Position numbers and translations under genes: made by a program
Shown: piece after piece, positions 1 through 5,991 of the stretch
Layout of the letters: every line of letters begins with the position of its first letter
How positions within the stretch are numbered: the first letter of the stretch is position 1
The notes under the pieces: generated by a model
Seen by the model: only the letters and a program-made list of their open reading frames with translations
Database searches by the model: none
Told to the model about the DNA's origin: nothing
Assembly (NCBI GenBank): GCA_934418055.1
Contig: CAKRWX010000119.1
Location: forward strand, 1-7,326
Length of the DNA: 7,326 bases
Source: an uncultured Lachnospiraceae bacterium
GTDB lineage: Bacteria; Bacillota; Clostridia; Lachnospirales; Lachnospiraceae
Reading direction: 5' to 3'

Positions 1-750
1 AAATAGATCTGCATTTTCCTCCAGGAAATGCCTGACAACATCCGCCTGCATTCCATAGCTGATTGGAATGTTGTTTTCATTGATCGTAAAATAGACATCG
101 CCTGCGTCCCCCTGAGCCACCAGCATGGAACCCAGAATCTTTTCAGGCAGCGTAATCAGCAGAATACTCTCATTGTCATCTACATTGGAAAATACGCTGA
201 GATTCCGGTAAAACGTAATGTAGTTCTGTTCCGGTAAATTCGAATACACCTCATCCTTCAGTGAAAGCGGCACTACTCCAAAGCTGCGCCTGCTTAAGTA
301 TTCCTGCCATTGTTCCGTCTGCAGAGATGAAGAATCCAAAATATAGTAGGTATTCCACATCTTATAATAAGAAGCCAGTTCCGCATAAGGACAAATCAGG
401 CTGACCCGCACAATATCCGGCTGGGAAGCCGTATGAAAAAGAATTCTGTCCGTGATGGTGTTTACCGCCCCAACCTGATCTAACCCATGGGTTCTTTTCA
501 ATTCCTTTAAAGCTGATTCAATCTGAGAATCCGTTGTCACCGACAGTGAAAACAGCTCCATAGAATTGATCCACTGCTCACTGACAAAATTCATTTGCTC
601 CAGCACGGTCTGTGAATTCTGTGTTACCTGTTCGGTGACGATACCGGCGGCATAATGATATGCCATCAGACCAAATACCATCAAAAGAACGATGCTTAAC
701 ATCCCAATGAGCAAAACCAGCTGCTTATACAGACTTAAATGTTTAAACAT
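1..750 (-). CDS. Membrane sensor protein, probably YesM-type histidine kinase, N-terminal part
   Basis: The frame is open for exactly 250 codons from the ATG at 750-748 to the window edge, so the C-terminal half is not seen. The protein begins MFKHLSLYKQ, followed by one membrane helix at about residues 10-31. A long extracytoplasmic region follows (about residues 32-250), starting with a helical stretch (about 35-60). Known of the family: YesM-like sensor kinases of Firmicutes have this plan (short cytoplasmic N-terminus, TM1, Cache-like sensor, TM2, HAMP, His_kinase, HATPase) and often sit beside sugar ABC importers. The kinase domains are outside the window, so a membrane-bound AraC-type regulator with the same N-terminal plan is the main alternative. 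The start overlaps the end of the DhaL gene by 8 bases (743-750), and no clear ribosome site precedes it, which suggests translational coupling. Inference: it senses an external ligand connected with the imported sugar. Confidence 0.7.
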   Translation of the reverse strand, partial: MFKHLSLYKQLVLLIGMLSIVLLMVFGLMAYHYAAGIVTEQVTQNSQTVLEQMNFVSEQWINSMELFSLSVTTDSQIESALKELKRTHGLDQVGAVNTITDRILFHTASQPDIVRVSLICPYAELASYYKMWNTYYILDSSSLQTEQWQEYLSRRSFGVVPLSLKDEVYSNLPEQNYITFYRNLSVFSNVDDNESILLITLPEKILGSMLVAQGDAGDVYFTINENNIPISYGMQADVVRHFLEENADLF

Positions 751-1378
751 TCGATTTCACATCCCGGTTTTCCAGATAATCAGCAAGAAGACCCACGATT
801 ACAGCAAATAATACGGCTCCTCCGTCACACACTCCCTTTCCTCTTTCTCCATACATTCTTGCGCGCCCGATACGCGGAACAAGCTGGGCTGTTGCCTGTG
901 CCGCCTCTTCTGCTTTTTCGGCGGCATCCCTCCATATTCCGGGGCCTTCATGCTCTGTCAGATACTCCGCATAGGGACACAGGCTGTCCAGTATGGTCTT
1001 GTCCCCCCTTTTGGCTCCACCCATTCCAGTCATCTGGTCTGAAGCATGATGCAACATTTCTGCAAAACGCGCCTGGTCGATATCCGTTAATCCTGTACAA
1101 TCATTCGAAAATGACTGCATCGCCACAGACAAAATGGTTCCCAGTGTGGATGGAGCCGCAGAATTAATCGCCACCGCACTTACGAAAAATGTTTCCTGCA
1201 GACTTTCTGGTTGTTCTGTCTCCACAGCCTCCGCCACAGCTTTAAACCCCTGTTCCATGTTTACACCCAAATCCCCATCTCCTGCCTGAGCATCAAGCTG
1301 TGTAAGCATATCCTTCGCATCAGCAATCCCCAGCGAAGCCTGTTTCAAAAATTCCTTCAGATTCTCAACTGTAAACAT
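743..1378 (-). CDS. dhaL: Dihydroxyacetone kinase-like subunit DhaL (ATP/ADP-binding)
   Basis: A 211-residue protein, the usual length for DhaL, the all-helical nucleotide-binding subunit that passes a phosphate to the ketose held covalently by DhaK. The three Mg-binding aspartates are present in LDAQAGDGD (D29, D34, D36; E. coli D30, D35, D37). The later GDKT-x-x-D segment (125-131) and GRARMYGER (171-179) also fit the family. Differences from classical DhaL: the His after the Asp triad is Leu (GDGDLG), the glycine-rich GGASG loop is replaced by INSAAPSTLG (71-80), and the usual DPGA is DGGA (185-188). These suggest a divergent subfamily. It starts 12 bases after the dhaK stop, behind AGGAGGG, so the two are co-translated partners. 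Whether ATP itself or a DhaM-type phosphoprotein recharges it cannot be told, because no DhaM gene is in view and the operon continues past the left edge. Family membership is secure; substrate is not. Confidence 0.88.
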   Translation of the reverse strand: MFTVENLKEFLKQASLGIADAKDMLTQLDAQAGDGDLGVNMEQGFKAVAEAVETEQPESLQETFFVSAVAINSAAPSTLGTILSVAMQSFSNDCTGLTDIDQARFAEMLHHASDQMTGMGGAKRGDKTILDSLCPYAEYLTEHEGPGIWRDAAEKAEEAAQATAQLVPRIGRARMYGERGKGVCDGGAVLFAVIVGLLADYLENRDVKSNV

Positions 1379-1390
1379 CCTTTCCCTCCT

Positions 1391-2407
1391 TTATGCCTGC
1401 GTTTGTAAGAAAAACGGGGAATCGCAGGGAGCGTCCAGCAGGCTGATAAGCTCTTCATCCAGTTTCATAACCGAAATTGATGCTCCGGCCATCTCAAGAG
1501 AAGTGGCAAACTCACCTACATAGGCACGATGTACCCGAATCCCATATTCTGCACAGAGCTGTGCTACACGGCGATATAAAATATATAGTTCCTCTAATGG
1601 TGTTGCCCCCAATCCATTGACCAATACAGCAATACTGCTGCCCTTTGGACAGGGATTATCTTCCAGAATCCGCCTGAACAACAATTCTGCAGTTTCATCG
1701 GCTGTAAGGATGTCCGACTCTTTCAAACCAGGTTCTCCATGAATTCCCATTCCAATCTCCATCTTCCCCTCGTTTATGGAAAAGTTAGGTCTCCCCACTG
1801 CCGGAATTGTACAAGAGCTCAGGCTGACTCCAAAGGTACGGGTTGCATCAGCCGCTTTCTTCGCTGCCGCAGCTACGGTTTTCAAATCCGCCCCCGTCTC
1901 TGCACAGGCTCCGGCGATTTTGTATGCAAACATGATTCCCGCAATCCCCCGGCGCATCTGTCTCTGTTCTAAAGGAGCCGATGCAATATCATCGCTGACG
2001 ATCACGGTTTCGCATGGAATTCCTTCCCGCTCCGCCATCATCCTGGCCATCTGGAAATTCATTTTATCTCCCTGATAGCACCCAAACAGCTGAAGCACTC
2101 CCTTCCCGCTGTCTGCTGCCTGCATCGCATGAAAAATCTGCATGCTGCTGGGGGATGAAAATACATTTCCTACTGCACAGCTGTCTGCCAGGCCCTTGCC
2201 CACATACCCAAGGAAGACCGGCAAATGTCCGAATCCTCCGCCAGTAACAATCCCTACTTTGTTTCCCTGCAGATCTCTTCGGGCACGCATCACAACCCGA
2301 GAATCCGCCGGATACAGCATTACTTTGTCTTCATGGGCCATAACGATGCCTTCCAGCGCCTCATCTACAAAACTGTCAGGAGCATTTATAAATTTTTTCA
2401 TTGTCAT
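1391..2407 (-). CDS. dhaK: Dihydroxyacetone kinase-like subunit DhaK (substrate-binding)
   Basis: A 338-residue cytoplasmic protein of the DhaK family, which binds a short-chain ketose as a hemiaminal on a histidine and receives phosphate from DhaL. Conserved by comparison with E. coli DhaK recalled from memory: His61 (GGGFGHLP, equivalent to H56), Asp114 (CYQGD, D109) and the covalent-binding His223 (GMGIHGEPG, H218); NGLGATPLEELY (264-275) is also typical. Differences: Ser54 is Phe59, Glu57 is Leu62, and the substrate-contacting Lys104 is Gly109. An insertion present in E. coli before the NNLGATP segment is missing. The catalytic chemistry should be intact while the pocket differs, so tetruloses or other ketoses are possible substrates (inference). 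The start is the ATG at 2407, 8 bases after AGGAG; a second ATG two codons on is too far from that site. It lies 14 bases after the MalG-type permease stop, in the same operon. Confidence 0.88.
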   Translation of the reverse strand: MTMKKFINAPDSFVDEALEGIVMAHEDKVMLYPADSRVVMRARRDLQGNKVGIVTGGGFGHLPVFLGYVGKGLADSCAVGNVFSSPSSMQIFHAMQAADSGKGVLQLFGCYQGDKMNFQMARMMAEREGIPCETVIVSDDIASAPLEQRQMRRGIAGIMFAYKIAGACAETGADLKTVAAAAKKAADATRTFGVSLSSCTIPAVGRPNFSINEGKMEIGMGIHGEPGLKESDILTADETAELLFRRILEDNPCPKGSSIAVLVNGLGATPLEELYILYRRVAQLCAEYGIRVHRAYVGEFATSLEMAGASISVMKLDEELISLLDAPCDSPFFLQTQA

Positions 2408-2421
2408 AGCATTCTCTCCTT

Positions 2422-3294
2422 TTATCCCTTAATACCACTTAACGCAATTCCTTCTACGAAATGTCTCTGTGCCAGCAGGAAAATAATCACACAAGGCAGA
2501 ACGGTAATGACACTTGCTGCCATAATTATATGCCAATCGCTTACGTACTGTCCAGTCATGCCGGCCAGACCCAGGGACAATGTCTTAAACTGGTTTGAAT
2601 TGATATAAATTAAAGGCATGAAAAAATCATTCCAGTTATCCATAAATGAAAACAGCGCCACTGTAACCATTGCCGGTTTGGTAAGGGGCAGAAAAATGCG
2701 AAGGTAAATATTCACAAAGCCGCACCCGTCAATTCTGGCCGCATCTGCAAGTTCTTCTGGAATTGATATAAAAAACTGACGCATCAGAAATACAAAAAAC
2801 GGGGATGCTGCTGCAAAAAAAGCAGGTACGATCAAGGGCCACAGAGAATTCAGCCATCCAATGGTTTTATACATTTGAAACAATGGTATGATTTTTACCT
2901 GATACGGAAGCATCATAGTAGAAATCAAAATTACGAACAGGAAATCCCTCCCCGGAAATCGGATTCTTGCAAATCCAAATGCCGTTATAGAAGAAGACAT
3001 TACATTTCCCATAGTAGCAGCCACTACTACCAGAATTGTATTTTTAAAATAGGTCAGAAAAGGATACTTGGTCCATGCCTCAATATAATTACTGATTTGA
3101 AATGGGGGCTTTGGAAACCATGGTGTGGGAATCACATACATCTCCGACAGCGGTTTAAATGACATAAGTACCATCCAATATACCGGCATAATAAAAATAA
3201 CCGCCATTAAAAGGATCCCTGCGTACCAGACAAGCTGCTTTATCCTCAGTTTCTGTTTCCGTGTAAGTGTCTGCTTTGCACCAGGCTGAGCCAT
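2422..3294 (-). CDS. Carbohydrate ABC transporter permease, MalG/UgpE type
   Basis: A 290-residue inner-membrane protein with about six hydrophobic helices, the first at about residues 21-45. The EAA loop that docks to the ATPase is clear at about 179-208 (PEELADAARIDGCG, with IFLPLTKPA at its end). The C-terminus, HFVEGIALSGIKG, is the usual MalG-type ending (FV-x-G-x-x-x-G-x-x-KG). It pairs with the MalF-type permease to form the channel of a CUT1 importer. The start ATG shares one base with the stop of the preceding gene (TAATG, 3292-3296) and has AGGAGG 7 bases upstream, so translation is coupled. No ATPase gene is present in the operon as seen. Many Firmicutes CUT1 systems share one MsmK/MsmX-type ATPase encoded elsewhere, which is the likely case here. 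Substrate cannot be read from the permease. Confidence 0.93.
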   Translation of the reverse strand: MAQPGAKQTLTRKQKLRIKQLVWYAGILLMAVIFIMPVYWMVLMSFKPLSEMYVIPTPWFPKPPFQISNYIEAWTKYPFLTYFKNTILVVVAATMGNVMSSSITAFGFARIRFPGRDFLFVILISTMMLPYQVKIIPLFQMYKTIGWLNSLWPLIVPAFFAAASPFFVFLMRQFFISIPEELADAARIDGCGFVNIYLRIFLPLTKPAMVTVALFSFMDNWNDFFMPLIYINSNQFKTLSLGLAGMTGQYVSDWHIIMAASVITVLPCVIIFLLAQRHFVEGIALSGIKG

Positions 3295-4175
3295 TACCTT
3301 TCCTCCTTTCCTTCAAAATATACCCATCCGGATGTGCGGAATACTATCAGTGTCAAAATTAAAATAATAAAGAACAAAATCCACGCCAGAGCTGATCCAT
3401 AGCCCATACGCAGGTACTGAAATGCAGTCTGATACAGATAGAGTACAAGTACCATTGTAGCATTGGCCGGACCGCCGTTTGTCATAATATAAACATTTGT
3501 AAAAACCTGGAAGGACTGGATGATCTGCATGATCAGATTATAGAACAAAATCGGAGAGATCATCGGAATTGTAATGTTGATAAAACGCTGCCACCCATTG
3601 GCGCCGTCTAACAGCGCCACTTCATACATCTGTTCCGGCACTCCTTTAATTGCTGCTATAAACACTACCATCGGTGTACCAATGTACATCAGATTCATCA
3701 GAATAATGGAAGGCATTGCCAGATGAACATCGCTCAGCCAGTTCAAACCCGGAATTCCAAAACGGGCAAGAATATCGTTGATTCCGCCATAAAACGGATC
3801 AAACAGCCGGGACCATACGGCAGAAATTGCAACACCTGATATAATACCTGGCATGTAGAACAATACGCGCAGCCCATTGGAACCTTTATAAGGTTTGCTC
3901 AGCATAAGTGCCACTGTCAGCGCCAGGATCATACGCAAAGGAACCGATACTGCGGTATAGTATGCTGTATTAATCAGCGCTTTCTTCGCTGTCGAATCCT
4001 TCATAATATCCATATAGTTTTTAAAACCGATAAAACGGGGAGTTCCTATAAAGTCCCATTCAGTCAGGCTGATATAAAATGAATAAATCATTGGTATCAG
4101 CGTAAATACAAACAGTCCAATCAGCCACAGCGAAATAAACCCATAACCTGCCAGCCACTGTTTTTTCTTTCGCAA
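3294..4175 (-). CDS. Carbohydrate ABC transporter permease, MalF/UgpA type
   Basis: A 293-residue inner-membrane protein if started at the TTG (4175-4173), with about six helices. Typical points are the N-terminal WLAGYGFISLWLIGLFVFTLIP helix region (split here by family convention at about residue 17), TEWDF after helix 1, the EAA loop at about 181-208 (EQMYEVALLDGANGW, then IPMISP) and MTNGGPANAT at about 231-240. An in-frame ATG at 4223 would add 16 residues (VFKREILYPGKEDTDL), but it has no ribosome site and lies in the 3' arm of a strong hairpin. The TTG has AGGAGG 8 bases upstream and gives the N-terminus usual for the family (MRKKKQWLAG). The stop overlaps the MalG-type start by one base. 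It forms the translocation pore with the MalG-type partner and receives substrate from the lipoprotein encoded just upstream. Confidence 0.9.
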   Translation of the reverse strand: MRKKKQWLAGYGFISLWLIGLFVFTLIPMIYSFYISLTEWDFIGTPRFIGFKNYMDIMKDSTAKKALINTAYYTAVSVPLRMILALTVALMLSKPYKGSNGLRVLFYMPGIISGVAISAVWSRLFDPFYGGINDILARFGIPGLNWLSDVHLAMPSIILMNLMYIGTPMVVFIAAIKGVPEQMYEVALLDGANGWQRFINITIPMISPILFYNLIMQIIQSFQVFTNVYIMTNGGPANATMVLVLYLYQTAFQYLRMGYGSALAWILFFIILILTLIVFRTSGWVYFEGKEER

Positions 4176-4191
4176 ATCAGTGTCCTCCTTT
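4176..4191 (-). promoter_or_regulatory. Ribosome binding site that selects a TTG start for the MalF-type permease
   Basis: On the minus strand AAAGGAGG is followed 8 bases later by TTG (4175-4173). This spacing and strength are far better than anything upstream of the in-frame ATG at 4223. The site decides the start of the permease gene. Confidence 0.75.
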
Positions 4192-4221
4192 CCCGGATAT
4201 AGAATCTCTCTTTTGAAAACC

Positions 4222-4246
4222 ATGCCGGATGCTTTGCACCCGGCAT
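4222..4246 (-). terminator. Intergenic hairpin between binding-protein and permease genes
   Basis: The two arms are ATGCCGGGTGC and GCATCCGGCAT on the minus strand, giving an 11-bp stem with one G-U wobble and an AAA loop. It begins 20 bases after the stop of the binding-protein gene and ends 46 bases before the TTG start of the permease. Only four T follow, so it is probably not a full terminator. In the E. coli malE-malF case a structure at this place protects upstream mRNA, so that binding protein exceeds permease; the same role is inferred here. It could also act as a leaky terminator. Confidence 0.7.
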
Positions 4247-4266
4247 AACTGTCCTGTCACATCGAT

Positions 4267-5607
4267 TTACTGATTCCGTTCAAGAATGGAGGCTGCCACC
4301 GCATCTGCACTCTCTAGGGCTTCCTCTGGCGTCACCTGATTATACCAGGCTTTCTGCAGCTCAGTAGCCACTGCAACACCCATTTCCTCGTATCCCTGAC
4401 ATACTGGTTTCGGCTGCGTCTCCGGAAGCTGGATCGCCTCGATAAATGCCTGCCAGTTTTCATCATTTGCGTACGGCTCTTTTTCATAATTCACTTTTCG
4501 TACCGGCATCTGACCAGCTGCAACGTTAAATGTTAAATCATTCTCTTCACAAGTGAGCATTTTCACAAATTCATATGCCAGTTCCGGATTCTTGCTGTCC
4601 TTCAATACGCCATATACGTCTACCAGCGCATTATGAGCATCATTTTTATAGGCTGGCAGCAATGCAGTCTTCCACTTCAGATCTGGCGCTGTTTTAGGAT
4701 ATGTGGTCACATTCCAGCAACCCTGCATCCACATTGCAACCTTTCCGTTCTCTGCCAGTGCGGTTTCCTGCGTCGTTGGCGGAACTGCAGAGCAATCTTT
4801 ATACAGCATATCAACCTGCAGATTCAATGCCGCCAAACCGGCCTCATTGTTAATGTTAAAGTCTTTCCCGGTAACGCCATTCTTCCAAACCTGACCGCCG
4901 GCCTGCCAGTAGTAACTCAGCCACCATGCAAAGCAAGGTTCACGGGTTCCCAGTTCATACCACATAAAGCCATACTGCCCTTTATTCGGATCCGTTAAGT
5001 CCTTTGCCATACTCTTTAACTCATCCCATGTCTTTGGCGGTTCTGTGTAGCCTTTTTCAGCCAAAAGATCTTCATTATAATACAAACCGATCACACTGCT
5101 ATGTTTCGGCAGCGCATAGACTCCGCCATCATCAAAAGTAACGGCATCCCATGCTGCGTCTACAAAATCTTCCGGATTCACTTCATCATCGGCCTCAATA
5201 TAGTCTGTCAGATCAAGAAGTGCGCCTTTGCTGTAGAGTTCTCCCATATATGTCTCTTTTAAGTTGGCTACATCTGGTCCCGTACCGCCTGCGATAGAAG
5301 TCAAAAGCTTTGACCAATAATCCGGCCATCCATTAAAGCCGCTGATAATTTCAACCTTACAATTGTGCTCCTCTTCGAATTTTGCAATGGCATCCGCTGA
5401 TGCCTCCAGCACGGAATTATCACTTAACTGAAATACCAGAGTTACCGGTTCTTCTGTCTTTGCCTCAGCCTTGGTTTCCGCCTTGGAACCGGAATCCGCC
5501 GTTGTCACAGGAGTATTTGGCGTACTCCCCCCACCGCCGCATGCTGTCAATGACATTGTAAGCATAGTGACTCCCATAAGTATGCTCATAAGTTTCTTTC
5601 TTCGCAT
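4267..5607 (-). CDS. Extracellular sugar-binding lipoprotein of a CUT1 ABC importer
   Basis: A 446-residue solute-binding protein of family 1 (MalE/UgpB-like). It has a lipoprotein signal: basic MRRKK, a hydrophobic stretch (6-19), then lipobox LTAC with the acylated Cys at 23, followed by a Gly/Ser/Thr and Lys/Glu-rich linker to about residue 52. The mature part starts with PVTLVFQL and has the family's ALPKHSSVIGLYYNEDLL and PPKTWDELK segments at about 165-193. The protein is anchored on the outer face of the membrane and delivers ligand to the two permeases encoded next. It is rich in Trp and Tyr (for example CFAWWLSYYWQ), as expected for carbohydrate stacking. The start has AGGAGG 7 bases upstream and is well supported. 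This is the first gene of the operon, preceded by the repeat-rich control region. Substrate unknown; family members bind oligosaccharides, polyols or glycerol-phosphate derivatives. Confidence 0.94.
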   Translation of the reverse strand: MRRKKLMSILMGVTMLTMSLTACGGGGSTPNTPVTTADSGSKAETKAEAKTEEPVTLVFQLSDNSVLEASADAIAKFEEEHNCKVEIISGFNGWPDYWSKLLTSIAGGTGPDVANLKETYMGELYSKGALLDLTDYIEADDEVNPEDFVDAAWDAVTFDDGGVYALPKHSSVIGLYYNEDLLAEKGYTEPPKTWDELKSMAKDLTDPNKGQYGFMWYELGTREPCFAWWLSYYWQAGGQVWKNGVTGKDFNINNEAGLAALNLQVDMLYKDCSAVPPTTQETALAENGKVAMWMQGCWNVTTYPKTAPDLKWKTALLPAYKNDAHNALVDVYGVLKDSKNPELAYEFVKMLTCEENDLTFNVAAGQMPVRKVNYEKEPYANDENWQAFIEAIQLPETQPKPVCQGYEEMGVAVATELQKAWYNQVTPEEALESADAVAASILERNQ

Positions 5608-5641
5608 AAATAATCCTCCTCTTCTTATTTATGACCTCGTT

Positions 5642-5651
5642 CCGCGGTAAC
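5642..5651 (+). promoter_or_regulatory. Weaker half-site close to the binding-protein gene
   Basis: CCGCGGTAAC contains GCGGTAA (5644-5650) in the same orientation as the first arm of the inverted repeat, about 190 bases away and 37 bases upstream of the binding-protein start. It could be a downstream auxiliary operator, but it is one mismatch from the full half-site. Confidence 0.3.
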
Positions 5652-5778
5652 TCGTGCCATTTTGGTAAAACTGTACAATAACTTCTTTCTGATATCATCA
5701 TTTTACAGCATATTTTTTTATTTTAATAGTACACGGATCAACAATATGCCACTTAAATCAACAATTTTATCAAATACT

Positions 5779-5807
5779 ATGTGATATTTTTATGATTAGG
5801 GTGTCAA
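5779..5807 (-). promoter_or_regulatory. Candidate promoter of the transporter-kinase operon
   Basis: On the minus strand a perfect TTGACA lies at 5807-5802. The downstream -10 is poor: TATCAC at 15 bases or TCACAT at 17 bases. It would give a leader of about 165 bases. It lies 24 bases downstream of the large inverted repeat, so a repressor-bound loop there could control it. The position is tentative because the AT-rich sequence offers other weak options. Confidence 0.3.
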
Positions 5808-5830
5808 AAGGTATGCCCCCTGGTATTTTC

Positions 5831-5886
5831 CCAGCGGTAATTTCACAAAAACATGTGCGATCAGCTGCTCTGGAAATTACCGCTGG
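5831..5886. repeat. Perfect 14-bp inverted repeat, probable DeoR-family operator
   Basis: CCAGCGGTAATTTC at 5831-5844 is matched exactly by its reverse complement at 5873-5886. The 28-base space puts the arm centres 42 bases apart, about four helical turns, which suits a multimeric repressor bound to one face of the DNA. No T run follows on the minus strand, so a terminator is unlikely. The half-site recurs nearby (5909-5916, 5644-5650) and upstream of the regulator gene (7103-7110). Inference: this is the main operator of the adjacent DeoR-family regulator. Confidence 0.65.
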
Positions 5887-5908
5887 AATTTGTATATCTG
5901 ATGGTTCA

Positions 5909-5927
5909 GCGGTAATGCCATGGTAAT
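5909..5927 (+). promoter_or_regulatory. Additional operator half-site with an 11-base direct repeat
   Basis: GCGGTAAT at 5909-5916 lies about 33 bases (three turns) from the second arm of the inverted repeat. GGTAAT is repeated 11 bases further on (5922-5927), about one helical turn. Probably part of the same operator cluster. Confidence 0.45.
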
Positions 5928-5991
5928 ACTGCAAGGTCTTTTAAAGTACACAAAATAATTCAATAGAATATATGAAATTATTCAGCAATGC

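Larger units (their letters stand above)
5608..5977. promoter_or_regulatory. Intergenic control region of the transporter-kinase operon
   Basis: About 370 AT-rich bases between the DeoR-family gene and the binding-protein gene. I see no open frame with a credible ribosome site. It holds a perfect 14-bp inverted repeat (5831-5886), additional direct copies of the same half-site (5909-5916 and 5644-5650), a TTGACA hexamer, and AGGAGG before the binding-protein ATG. No hairpin followed by a T run is evident after the DeoR gene, so some readthrough from that gene into the operon is possible. Confidence 0.7.

Noticed and set aside
739..1167. Plus-strand open frame opposite the DhaL gene
   Set aside because: It is antisense to a well-supported family gene, has no family-like content and lacks a ribosome site.
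5465..5701. Minus-strand frame overlapping the start of the binding-protein gene
   Set aside because: It is out of frame with a strong lipoprotein signal and lipobox, and has no ribosome site comparable to the AGGAGG before the binding-protein ATG.
5831..5886. Inverted repeat read as the transcription terminator of the DeoR-family gene
   Set aside because: The loop would be 28 bases and no T run follows on the minus strand; the half-sites recur as direct copies, which fits protein binding better.
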